The notes under the pieces are model-generated. The model was not told the DNA's origin, ran no database searches, and saw nothing but the letters and a program-made list of their open reading frames with translations. Shown one piece after another: positions 1 through 10,444 of a DNA stretch of 64,000 nucleotides. The number at the start of each line of letters is the position of its first letter. The stretch's first letter is position 1. Origin of the DNA: Coffea arabica (lineage: Eukaryota; Streptophyta; Magnoliopsida; Gentianales; Rubiaceae); contig NC_092323.1 in assembly GCF_036785885.1 (NCBI RefSeq), positions 10,734,501 to 10,798,500 of the forward strand. The letters run 5' to 3'. Made by a program: the position numbers and the translations under genes.

Positions 1-693
1 CATATATCATATTCATGTAGTATGCGGGTCTAAATAACGAAATTGCGTTCAATTTAGGGATTTGCTTTGTTGATTGCAGCATGTTGGATTCATAAAACTA
101 ACATTTTGACCTATGCTATACACGGATTTATATTCCAATTCAAAATAATAATATGTACTTATATATTGTTGTACATGATAGAGTATATGAAAAAGATTAA
201 AAATTTTAAAGAAGTTATACTTAACATGTTAGAAAAAAAATTTACTCTGTGAACACAAAATGGATTTCTTAATTTTAACATCTTAAATAAATTGAAACCA
301 ATATTTGTTTGCCAATTGTTTGTCAATATATAGTAAGAATTTGAATAACATAATTTAATTTATAATGATTTACATGATAGAATAATTACAAACCTACTTA
401 TCAATAGCCGACACAAATAAATCATGTTATGTCCTTATATCAAAAATTATAATATAAAAAACATAAATTATAACTAATTCATTTTTCTCAATTTTAGAAA
501 AAAATTCTCTCCAATCTTGTACCCTTAAAATTGTTGAGCGCTTATAGAATAGTATTTTTCATATACTTTAAAATGGATTGCAAAAAATTCTTTGTAAGAT
601 GCAAAATAAAGTTTCTAAAATTATTAAAAGCTATTATCTTTTTTGTCATTTCTTACCTACCAACTAGCCATTCGCTGCTTTTTATGACTTTTA

Positions 694-725
694 CTAGGAA
701 GGGAATACCCGCGTATCGCGCGGGT
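694..725 (-). mobile_element. Helitron-like 3' terminus
   Basis: Read on the minus strand, a 7-bp GC-rich stem (707-713 with 719-725, loop of 5) is followed 9 bases later by CTAG and then T (697-693). A short hairpin just inside a CTRR end, inserted before T, is the known 3' end of plant Helitrons. The element body would run to higher coordinates. I could not find the matching 5' TC end, so its length is unknown. No Rep/helicase coding was seen, so it would be non-autonomous. Confidence 0.45.
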
Positions 726-984
726 GTTTGGTGCCTGTGCTTAAAGAAGATTTTACAGTAGTTCAAGCGAATATAAAAAAACTCACGCACATTGAGTAAC
801 AATATGAAATAACAAAATATCTAATGTATACTGGGAGATGGAGAAGGAAATTATGCATGCTATCTTGCTTGGTTCATATATTTTGAAACAAACACTTGTA
901 TATGAGCTTTTCATTAACAAGACTAAATGAACTTTAAATAGATACCCTAACGATTCAGAGAATGGCAATAAACAAAATGATTAT

Positions 985-1710
985 CCACTTAAAGATGCAT
1001 CTACACAACATTTTTGTTGATGAAAGTAGCCAACTTTTTTAGCAACGACAAAGCCTAGCCTCGAAATGTTTGGTTCCATCAGAGGATTCAACAACGGATC
1101 ATCAACCCCCGTAGATTTTGGGTGAATATAATGCCAAATGCCCTTAACATAGGCGTTCGCCTGTAATTTCGTTAACTCAATACTGATTATATCTTTCCCC
1201 CAAAAATAAGGATAATTGAGAAAAATTACATCAAAATCGAAGTTGTCTAGTATCTCCAGCCAAACCCTTGATGCCATGTTATGTGTTAAATTGCCACCAG
1301 TACTATCCCCACCAAAAAACACCCTATCAAAGCCAGCATAATCCCTAAGCTATACCTCAGGACCCTCGCCATTTGAATGAGGGGCAACCCATTTGACTGC
1401 AATCTAAAAATCTTTATAAGCAATAGGCAAAGGATACTCAGGGGCGAGCAGATAGTTAATTGAAACTGTTACAATACCAACTTCTGCAACTACTACATGA
1501 AGGTGCGCATGATATGTAGGAGATAAGGCAGATTTGATCAAAAAGCTTCTACCATGTAAGTAGACCAAAATAGGAAGTTTTGTATCTTCAAACCTATTCC
1601 AACAAAATCACACCATTTAAATTGTATAGAACAACCAATTTTGTGGGGAAACAATAATATCAACATTAAATTGCGCTAACAGAGTATCCAATTTTGGAAT
1701 AAAAGCATTT
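985..1710 (-). pseudogene. Broken carboxylesterase (CXE / GID1-like alpha/beta hydrolase) gene
   Basis: The minus strand encodes recognisable pieces of a plant class-I carboxylesterase: a segment ending LPILVYLHGRSFLIK, then NYLLAPEYPLPIAYKDF, then GDSTGGNLTHNMA with the nucleophile-elbow Ser, and a DDPLLNPL segment. The family's oxyanion-hole motif HGGGF is changed to HGRSF. The frame holds several in-frame stops between the oxyanion motif and the nucleophile elbow, and the region with the catalytic Asp and His is not readable, so the gene is dead. The family hydrolyses short acyl esters in the cytosol; GID1 gibberellin receptors are a branch of it. It lies just inside a Helitron-like end, which may mean capture, but that is inference. 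Confidence 0.75.
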
Positions 1711-4649
1711 AGCTAACAATAGAAATTACGATTTTACAAAGCAAATCATACCATTAAAAAAAAGAATGAAACCTCACCTCAAGTTGAACCGCTAAGAATA
1801 GCTTCACCAGAGAACCATATTGAAATCCAGAATACCATGACAATACAAATAAGTATTTACCGGAAGACGAAATGAACATAACGGAAGAATATGAAGGGGC
1901 AGATATTTGAAGAATTGAAGTTGAAACTAATGCTCAATCATAAATTCCTTAATAAACCACATTGCCCCTTGCTTTAATTGAGATGAAAATGACGTTTGAA
2001 GTTTTTCAAGTTATAATAGCAAAGTAATAGTAATAATTGATACAAACCACAATGAATGTTTCTGCAAGGACATTCAAGTAATTACAACAGTAAAGAAACT
2101 ATTATGGGTTGTACCCATTGTAGAAAATATGACCAAATAATCTCACATTCCCAAGCTGTCCAAACCTTTGAACAAATCATCACTATATCTTTTAGAATAC
2201 AAGGACATTTCAGGAAACACAATAATACACATGTTATCTAAAGTAGTACCCAATATTATAACTACACTCAAAACAACCTCAAAAATCCCAAAATACCCCT
2301 ACTCTTACGGTTGAAATTCAAAACCATTCTTTGACCCAAATTCATTCTTATATAGTATAAGGAAACATCCTATCATGGTGCTATCCTTCCTATCGTTTTT
2401 TGCCATCTCCGTCATATTCTCATAATTCTCTTCTTTAGACCCTCATCTTTTCGTACAACTTTGTTGTTTATTTTCTTTTTCGACTTTTTCTCGCTACTCT
2501 TTAATTTCTCAGCGTTCTCTTCTTCTCTGTCTCTAACTTTCAATTCTCACCACTTAATTTCTTATCCTTTTTTGCTTATCATTCTCCCAAGCCCTTGGAT
2601 GGCCTCCAACCTCTATCCCGCATGGCTAACCTACTCCATTTCCCTTTCCTCTATTTCTCTCTTTTTTCTTCTACCCGTCCAATCAAAATAAAGTAATATC
2701 ATAATTTTTCATTCGAGATATATTATATTATAAAAATTTATAGTTTTCTCTTATACACTTATAAGAATTGCATACATATATATGTATATAGCATGCTCGA
2801 TATGTGTTGGAATTTTCTTTTTTGTAATAATTGTGATTGGCATTTCTCACATCTATTGGTTTGAGAGTCCTAACATTTTCATTTTTTATTCAAAATATAA
2901 GTTAACATATTGTCAATGTTACACTATTATAAAGTGAATTTGGTGAGTAAAATATGAAAATGAAAATTCAATACAAAAGTATAAAAACACCAAATTTAGT
3001 TATTTTCCATATACATTTTGAATTGAATAACTTCAAAGTTTCAAAAGAGAAGTTGAACACATATTCTATTGTTATTTTTTAAAATTTTTGGCAAAATTGG
3101 TGTTGTTGTTTATTATTATTTTTTGTCAAAAATAAAGATTTCAAACAAAAATTTTCATATCTAAAGGCTAATAGTACTTTGTTTTTTAGTTAGTGATTTC
3201 ATAATTTAGGTTTCATGAATGGTAATCATTCTTGATTTTTTTAAATCCATGAGCAACGAATATTATTTCCTTTTTATTTTCTATATAATTTGCCCTTTTA
3301 GTTAGAATTACTAAGTTGAAGAGTAAAACATTATTATTATTTACTTTTTTTACTTTTAGTAGGTTTGGTGATGTTTCCTTTTTATTTAGGTTCACATTAA
3401 TAGATTTCATATCAAATTTCTATGTAAGTGGAGCCACTTCCTACTATTTGAATTCAAAAGACATGAAAGGATATATAATAATTTAAAAAAGTCAAAATTC
3501 TATTAAAAAAAAAGAATGAATAATTGGAAGCATTCTAACTTGACCATACTAAAAACCCCTTCTCAAATTTATATACGTATAGATTAGATTGAGAATTATG
3601 ATTTTTTTTAGGGGTTACGTCCTATCATTGATCCAAAAGATAGGTACAAAAAGAGGGAACGGTGAATGGAAACAGTCAAAATTGGCTTTGATGGAGTCCA
3701 TATGTATACCCACGTTAGATTGAATTTAGCTTCATCCTAGATTTTATTTTCTGATAAATAGACAGATAGCACGTTCACATTTTAGCCTAAAATTCAATCC
3801 ATCACTACAATTTTCGGTCCGTCTGGATTGCTATTTTTAAAATTTTTTATATAAAAATATATTGTAATAATATGATATATATATAAGGTGAAAATAAGAT
3901 TTAAAAATGTGTTCATGAATAATATAATTTTTTTTATTAAAAAACTACAATCAAAATCTGTTTTCTATTTTTTTAATAGAAAAAGGCAACTAACACCACT
4001 AATTTAGAGCGTCTGAAGTCTTCCTAGTTGCTGCTTTCTGCTCTGTATATTGAACAGCAGTAAAATACAAGTACTAGCAAACACGTTGTAGTTGCCCAAA
4101 CGGAAAAAAAAAAAGAAAAGAGAATAATACCCAAATTCATTCAAAGATGCAAAAAGGAAAACAGATTCTACTAATAAGTTATCCCTCATCCTTTTATCTA
4201 TAGTCTACACGGTGTTCATCTTATTCAGTTTTCCAGCACGATTGAATATTCACAGCCACCCTTCAATCCTGGGTAATTATCCACAGTGTTTTTTTTTTTG
4301 ACCTCGATTCTCTCCTTTTATTTTTTTACTAGAAAACTGCCATCGTCCTTTTTCTGTCCTTCTCCTTAAATCCAAATAAGAATTTTTTTTCCCTTTTTCT
4401 TCTTATCTTAGGTCCAAAAAGGATGGGGCACGTTTGGGTGATTGACAAATCAGACCAGATTAAGCGCGTTTAAAGCAAGCCAATAAATGCTTAAACGAGA
4501 ATATACCCCAAAGCTGCCGCGAAAACGAGGCGAGGTAGCCCAACTCATTAAGCAAAACTGAGCTACAGACAGAGCCTCTGATTGCCTCCACGTCGATTCC
4601 TTCCTCCTTCTGCCTCTGCCCGCTTGTGCCTCATTGCCTTTGCGTGAAC
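1711..4649. other. Intergenic, AT-rich, no gene seen
   Basis: No supported gene. A pyrimidine-rich stretch on the + strand (about 2380-2680) gives an open frame of low-complexity Leu/Ser/Phe with no family match that I know. Several A/T runs occur. About 200 bp before 4650 lies the likely promoter and 5' UTR of the LRAT gene, without a clear TATA box. Confidence 0.5.
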
Positions 4650-6499
4650 ATGGAGAACCCAAAAGAGGAAATCGATTCGGAGAAAGAGATGCCAAAAGCG
4701 GAGGTGGTGGTCAAGGAGAAGGAGCAAGAGACTATTAGGAGGAGAATGGTTGGATTTCTATCCAATAAGATCAGCAGAGATGAATTAAAACCAGGAGATC
4801 ATATTTATACATGGCGCCATGGTTATCTTTACTCTCATCACGGTCCTCTTTCCTTTCTCTCTCTCTCCCCCTCTTTTTGGTTTGTTTTGTTTTGTTTTTC
4901 GTTATTCAATCGTTTTTTGTTCTGTTATTAGTAGCAGCACCAAATTTGGCGTTTCTTGTTTTTCTCTGCAATTGAATTGTGACATATGCATAATTTTAGA
5001 TGGTGAGTTTGTTGCTCATTTTGGTGTTTGTTTCAATTGTAAGTCTATCTATTTCATAATTTACCATATTAGGAAAAAATAGTGCCTCTAGCTAGATATT
5101 TTATGCTTGTCAATGTCTACATTCTCTTTTGATTGAGTATAGATCAATTTCTGTTACCAAGTCATCAGTCTTTGTAAACCATTTTGGAATATTTTTATGC
5201 AATTATCTCAACTGAATGAGGGAATTTTTGTTGGGGGGGGGGGGGGCGGTTAAGCACGAATTAGACCGTTATGTATGCAGAAAACAATGATCGTGTATCA
5301 CACGGAAATTTTGCCCTCTTCTCTTGTAGCCCTTTTCAAATGTTTCTTGATATGTATGTCAATAGTTTCGATGTTTTATGAGTAGTCTACAAGGTTCTCA
5401 AATGTATTATTGCTGTTTGGCATAGTACATCCAATGTTTGTAGTTTGTACTGTGTTCAGTGTTGTTCATTATGCTGGGGCTTTCCACAGGATTAAGAGGT
5501 TTATTGTTGGACGATCATGATGACGCTGACACTTATATAGAATTCCTTGGGACTTTCAGTTGTATGTTTAAGAATTTAAAGTTTCAACCTTTCCCTGTAG
5601 TTTCCTAGGGCCCTTGAAGGTTAAACTTGTTATCTTAATAGATTGCCCCATATGAACTGTTTTTAACTAGGATCCCTTAATTTGTTGGTAATTATCAGCT
5701 TGGATGCTCCTCTTTTTGTGTATCCAGGACATCCTATTTGTTGGTTTGACACTGGAAATCTAGTGTACACTGTAATTTCTCATGTCTTCTCTGTTTATCA
5801 CCAGGCATATATGTTGGTGATGAAAGGGTAATCCACTTCACGCGGAGTGCAGAACATGAAATTGGAACAGGGACTGTGTTTGACCGCGTCATTTTCAGCT
5901 CATCTCCTTCGAATTCGTCGGACACCCCATGTCCAAGATGCGGGGATCAGTCTAAAGCTAGTGGTGTCATATCTTCATGTCTTGAATGTTTCCTGTATGG
6001 TGATGAACTGTATCGATTCGAGTATGGTGTGTCACCAGTGGTTTTCCTCGCCAGAGTTCGAGGAGGAACATGTACTCTCGCTGCCTCTGATCCAGCTGAA
6101 CATGTTATCCATCGTGCTGAATTTCTGCTTCAAAATGGTTTTGGAGGTTATAACATTTTCAAGAATAACTGTGAGGATTTTGCAATATATTGCAAAACAG
6201 GATTACTGGTATTTACATCAGTCAGTTTGGGTCGTAGTGGGCAGGCAACATCCTTCATAGCTGCTGTTACTGCCATTGTTTCGTCTCCTCTACGTTTTAT
6301 GACAACTAGCTTTCCTGGTCTGGCTGCTGTCGGTTGTAGCCTTTATTGCCTTAGTCGATTTGTGTCTGATATTGGAATACGTCGCGATGTGACAAAAATT
6401 CCTGTTGAGAGACTTGTTTCTCGCTCTGGATTGGATGGGTCCGACCCTGAATCTGAGACATGCTCAACCAGTGCATCTGAGACGACCAAGGAGGACTAG
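4650..6499 (+). CDS. LRAT-domain (NlpC/P60-fold) protein, two exons
   Basis: Exons 4650-4842 and 5805-6499 give 295 residues. The splice joins ...YSHHG to [11 protein letters not shown] in phase 1 (donor gtcctc, acceptor ccag). The start is the ATG at 4650; an upstream in-frame GTG is not used. The LRAT domain runs from about residue 45 ([11 protein letters not shown]) to about 195. The putative catalytic residues are His64 in the HHGIYVG motif, His75 in VIHF, and Cys187 in NNCEDF. A Cys-containing insert ([14 protein letters not shown]) sits after the first strand, as in plant members. Hydrophobic stretches near residues 205-250 suggest membrane association. Plant members are mostly uncharacterised; animal relatives are acyltransferases or phospholipases. 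The substrate here is unknown. The first residues are charged and rich in Glu/Lys. Confidence 0.88.
5233..5246 (+). repeat. Run of 14 G in intron 1 of the LRAT gene
   Basis: A pure G run in the single intron of the LRAT gene, on the sense strand. Such runs are length-unstable and prone to sequencing error. Confidence 0.9.
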
Positions 6500-8785
6500 T
6501 TTCATATTCATAGGTTTGCAAGTAGGTTGGCTTTACCTTTAGTGTGCTCGAATGGTCATACTGCTTCTCATTGTACTTTTTTAACTGCATCCCTTATGGA
6601 TTAATGCTGTTTTTATCAGAAAGTATTTCTTTTTTTTTTTTTTTTTGGTTTTTGCGATTGCTTTAAAAGTTCAAGTGGTATTTTGCGCATATGATTTTGC
6701 TCTTTTGCTGCTGATCTAATATTCTTCTGGTTAGCTGCAATATCTTTTGCATCTGATATGCATTGGTATATTGTTTGTTGATGTACACAGATGAATATTT
6801 TGGGAGCTAGATAAATGCAGTTCAACTACAAGATTTTATGGTTATTAACATATTTTGACCTTCAAATAGCTGAAAGCTTAAAATGGAAGATTGTGAATTG
6901 AAATCTTCTAGAGAAATCTCAAGAGCATTTTGTGCTTTATGACACTGAAATTTACGAATTCCCTGTCCCAAGCCCATCACATCCACCCACCCCGCCTCCT
7001 AAGAGAAAAAGGGTAGAAGAAAAACTGAAATTTCATCTAGCTCTCTCTTGTATTTTGTAATCAAGAAAGCTGTTTCAAATGCAAATGGGATACGAGATAC
7101 ATGCTTCTATTTCTCAAAAAAAGATAAAGGAAAGAAAAAAAGATACACTTTGGTAAGAAGAACACCAAGAATGGGGTGTTTTTCTACTGATGTATTAGTA
7201 TTCTACTCCTTTGCCTCTTTTCACTTTAACTTTTAGCTCTTTATCAATTCTTTTTAATCAGTGACTCCACATTTCCTCTTCAAATGGGGTGTTTTTCTTG
7301 TAACCATAGCATGGAATTCCATGTGCCTATACTAGTAGTTTGCATATACCCTGAGATGCAACTGTGGTTCTATAACTTCTTCAGTTTTATTGCTTACTGC
7401 AGCTATCTCATGACTAATATTTGTCATCACAACTGTATGGTGCCCCATACGTGTGGTGGCTGTTTGCTTCTGTGATGAGTTGGCACTTATTTGATACAGT
7501 ACTGTGATATTCAGTCCCTTTCAGTCGAAAGATTCTCCGTGCTGGCTGATTGCAGTTTTAGGCACTATGCAATCCGCAGCATGTAAAGGAATATGATCTT
7601 TGTCTTGGACATTTTCCAGAAAAAAAAAATATGACTTTCAAAACTCAATTTCTATGTTCTTTATAGAGCGAGGACACCTTTAAAGGATGAAAGGCATTAC
7701 GCTTGGGGTATACCACATATTCTTAGTGGCTGACCGAAAGAGATGGATTGAAAGGGAATAGATTTTTGTCTGGGCCATACACCTCATTGCTTAGTTGACT
7801 GAGGTTCTGGTGTCGGATGGAATTGTTCAGATGTCTGGCATTGCCAGTTTCTGAGGTGATAGTGTGACCATCAGTTTTAGCACTCGTTATCGTGTGGCAA
7901 AGATGCATAATAAAGAAAAAGATCATCTTTTATCAGACTTTTGTTGTTAGAAGTGGGCTACTGCCGAATAGAGAAGGCACCAGAGTAAATCATAAAAACA
8001 GATTGCGCAAGAGAGATGGAAAAGAGCGGTAGGTCCCTAAAACCGGGTAGGTCCTTCAGCTAGAAATTGGAGGGAGGCATATGAAGCGAAAATGCTAGCT
8101 TTTCAGTTTTCAGCATAGCTGCTTATTTTTTCTTGTTATCCTCGACCTTGTGTTGCACATGTAGCTATCTATCTTCCCTGAGTTAATCGATCTTAATTTT
8201 CAGGGAGCTGGAAAATTGATGCGTATGCTGAATTGGCGGTGACCCATTGAACTTCATGTTCTGTATGAAGACAAGCTGCTTTATTCGGGACATAGGCGCC
8301 TTTACTCTTTATGGTTAAGTAAATGCAAAAGATTCCAAGTATTTCGGGGAGGTTGATGACTTCAAAGGCCATGAAAGGGAAATGCTCGTGTTCAATACCC
8401 AAAAGGCCCGGTCTCATAGCTTTTTGTGCTAAAATGTCAATGATTTATGTGTACTTGACCGCACTATTATCTTTGAATGGTTATAAAAAGTAATCAAAAT
8501 TAGTAGTAAAAACTATTCTTTGAACGATTATAAATTTTAATCTTTTACAATTAAAAAATTATAATTTAGATATAAAAGCAAACGAGAACGCTTCAAAAAC
8601 TAATTATTCGTAATTATTAGAATTTATAATCACTTAAAATAATAGGATGGAATTTTATCCTCGAGCTTGAGACAGCACATTTTGCTACATATATCCGACA
8701 AGTACATCTGGCCTGCCGAAAAAGATAAAACTGCATATTGGTCGGCAAAACTCAGCCCGAGATGACTCAATTCATCTTCACCCGT
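6500..8785. other. LRAT 3' region and intergenic DNA
   Basis: The first few hundred bases should hold the LRAT 3' UTR. The rest is unique-looking DNA with short A and T runs (for example 6629-6646). Short open frames occur but none shows a domain or codon pattern that I can support. The part near 8440-8650 is very AT-rich and probably ends the AAE 3' region. Confidence 0.5.
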
Positions 8786-10444
8786 CTACAATCTGCTCAC
8801 CTTTGAACCACCAAGAGCTTTAGCCATTTCTCTGAGCACAAACTTCTGAATTTTCCCAGTTGATGTCTTGGGTAGCTCTTGTCGAAACACCACCGTCTTA
8901 GGCACCATGTACTTTGGCAATTTACCCCTACAAAACTCGATCACATCCTTCTCAGCCGGCCTCTGCTTCACATCAGCTTTCAAGCTCACAAATGCACAAG
9001 GCGTCTCACCCCAGAATTCATCAGGCCTCGCCACCACAGCTGCCTCGTTCACTGCCGGGTGCATGTACAACGCAGATTCCACCTCAACGCTGCTCAGATT
9101 TTCACCCCCACTTATGATCACGTCCTTGGATCTGTCCTTAATCTCCAAGTATCCATCAGGGTGCATCACAGCAACATCTCCAGTATAAAACCAACCGTTT
9201 TCCCTCATGCTTTTTGATGTCCCTTCAGGGTCTTTGAGGTATCCAAGCATAATACACCCTCCTCTCAATACAAGTTCACCAAGAGTTGAACCGTCCCTTT
9301 TCACACTCACCCCTGTTTCAGGCTCAATCACATCTATTTCCGCCATCCCGAGTGTCCTCACGCCCTGTCTTGCCTTCAACCTCGCCCGCTCTGTCGCTGG
9401 CAATCTGTTCCATTTATTCTTCCAGGTGCAAGAAACCACGAGACCTCCTGTCTCGGTCAATCCATATCCATGACTGACCTTAAATCCCAGTGCTTCAGTC
9501 CTCAACAGGACTGCAGCTGGAGGTGGAGCTCCTGCTGTCAGTATTTCAACCGGGTTTTTGAGTGGCTCTCCCATGGGAAAATTCGATATCATGTTCAGCA
9601 CCACGGGCGCACCGCACAAATGCGTGACATTGTGCTGGCGAATTGCTGAGTAAACCGCCGGTGCATCGAATTTTCGTAGACAAATGTTGGTTCCACCTAC
9701 GGCGGCCATGCCCCAGGGGTAGCTCCAGCCGTTGGCGTGGAACATGGGTAGTGTCCACAAGTAGACGGGCTCTTTTGGGACCGACCATTCTATCAAAGAA
9801 TCCACGGTAATGATGAATATTCCGCGGTGGCAGTGAACCACTCCTTTAGGGGAAGAGGTGGTTCCTGAGGTGTAATTGAGTATAAGGGGGTCAAAATCAG
9901 ATTTAGGACGAACCCATTTGAACCCCGGATCTCCTTTCTGTACCAGAGACTCGTAAGTGCAATAAAAATCAGGAAAATTTGATGGAGGGATGGATGGGGA
10001 TGCATCATCCGTGATGACGACTAACAGGGGGCGTTGAGAATTTGGTGGAAATAAAGATAAGGCTTCCAAGACTAAAGAAGTTGACTGGTAATCGACAAGG
10101 ATAAGCTTGGATTCGCTATGGTGCAGGAGGATTGAAACCGTGCGGGCATCGAGACGAAGGTTGATCGTATTGAGAACAGCTCCGGCCATGGGGACAGCAA
10201 AGTGGGCTTCATACATGGCTGGAATATTTGGTGCCACAACGGACACCACTTGGCCTCTTTTGATGCCCAAAGAAACTATGGAAGAAGCCACCCGGAGGCA
10301 TCTGACATGGGTATCTGACCATGTGTACGTTGCGTTGTTGTAGACAACTGAAGGGCAATCGCCATAGACTGTGGCTGCTCTTTCAAGGAAACCAAGAGGT
10401 GTTAGAGGAGCTGAGTTTGCCGGTCCAGGCTTCAGCTGATCCAT
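8786..10444 (-). CDS. Peroxisomal acyl-activating enzyme (acyl-CoA ligase, AAE1/BZO1/CNL clade)
   Basis: One exon, 552 residues, starting MDQLKPGPANSAPLTPL. It activates a carboxylic acid to an acyl-adenylate and then to the CoA thioester. Motifs in order: P-loop YTSGTTSSPKG at 191-201, YGLTE at 327-331, YTGD at 420-423, hinge DRSKD at 437-441, and the PKTSTGK lysine at 531. The C-terminal SRL is a canonical PTS1 peroxisome signal. The length (about 550) and motif wording fit the plant clade that includes Arabidopsis AAE1, benzoate-CoA ligase BZO1 and petunia cinnamate-CoA ligase. Which acid it uses cannot be read from sequence. It has an inverted intact paralogue about 9 kb away and a broken one between. 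Intronless structure is shared with the paralogue. Confidence 0.93.
   Translation of the reverse strand: MDQLKPGPANSAPLTPLGFLERAATVYGDCPSVVYNNATYTWSDTHVRCLRVASSIVSLGIKRGQVVSVVAPNIPAMYEAHFAVPMAGAVLNTINLRLDARTVSILLHHSESKLILVDYQSTSLVLEALSLFPPNSQRPLLVVITDDASPSIPPSNFPDFYCTYESLVQKGDPGFKWVRPKSDFDPLILNYTSGTTSSPKGVVHCHRGIFIITVDSLIEWSVPKEPVYLWTLPMFHANGWSYPWGMAAVGGTNICLRKFDAPAVYSAIRQHNVTHLCGAPVVLNMISNFPMGEPLKNPVEILTAGAPPPAAVLLRTEALGFKVSHGYGLTETGGLVVSCTWKNKWNRLPATERARLKARQGVRTLGMAEIDVIEPETGVSVKRDGSTLGELVLRGGCIMLGYLKDPEGTSKSMRENGWFYTGDVAVMHPDGYLEIKDRSKDVIISGGENLSSVEVESALYMHPAVNEAAVVARPDEFWGETPCAFVSLKADVKQRPAEKDVIEFCRGKLPKYMVPKTVVFRQELPKTSTGKIQKFVLREMAKALGGSKVSRL

Noticed and set aside
2461-2691. 76-codon frame before the LRAT gene
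   Set aside because: Pyrimidine-rich low-complexity DNA encoding Phe/Ser/Leu; no supporting feature.
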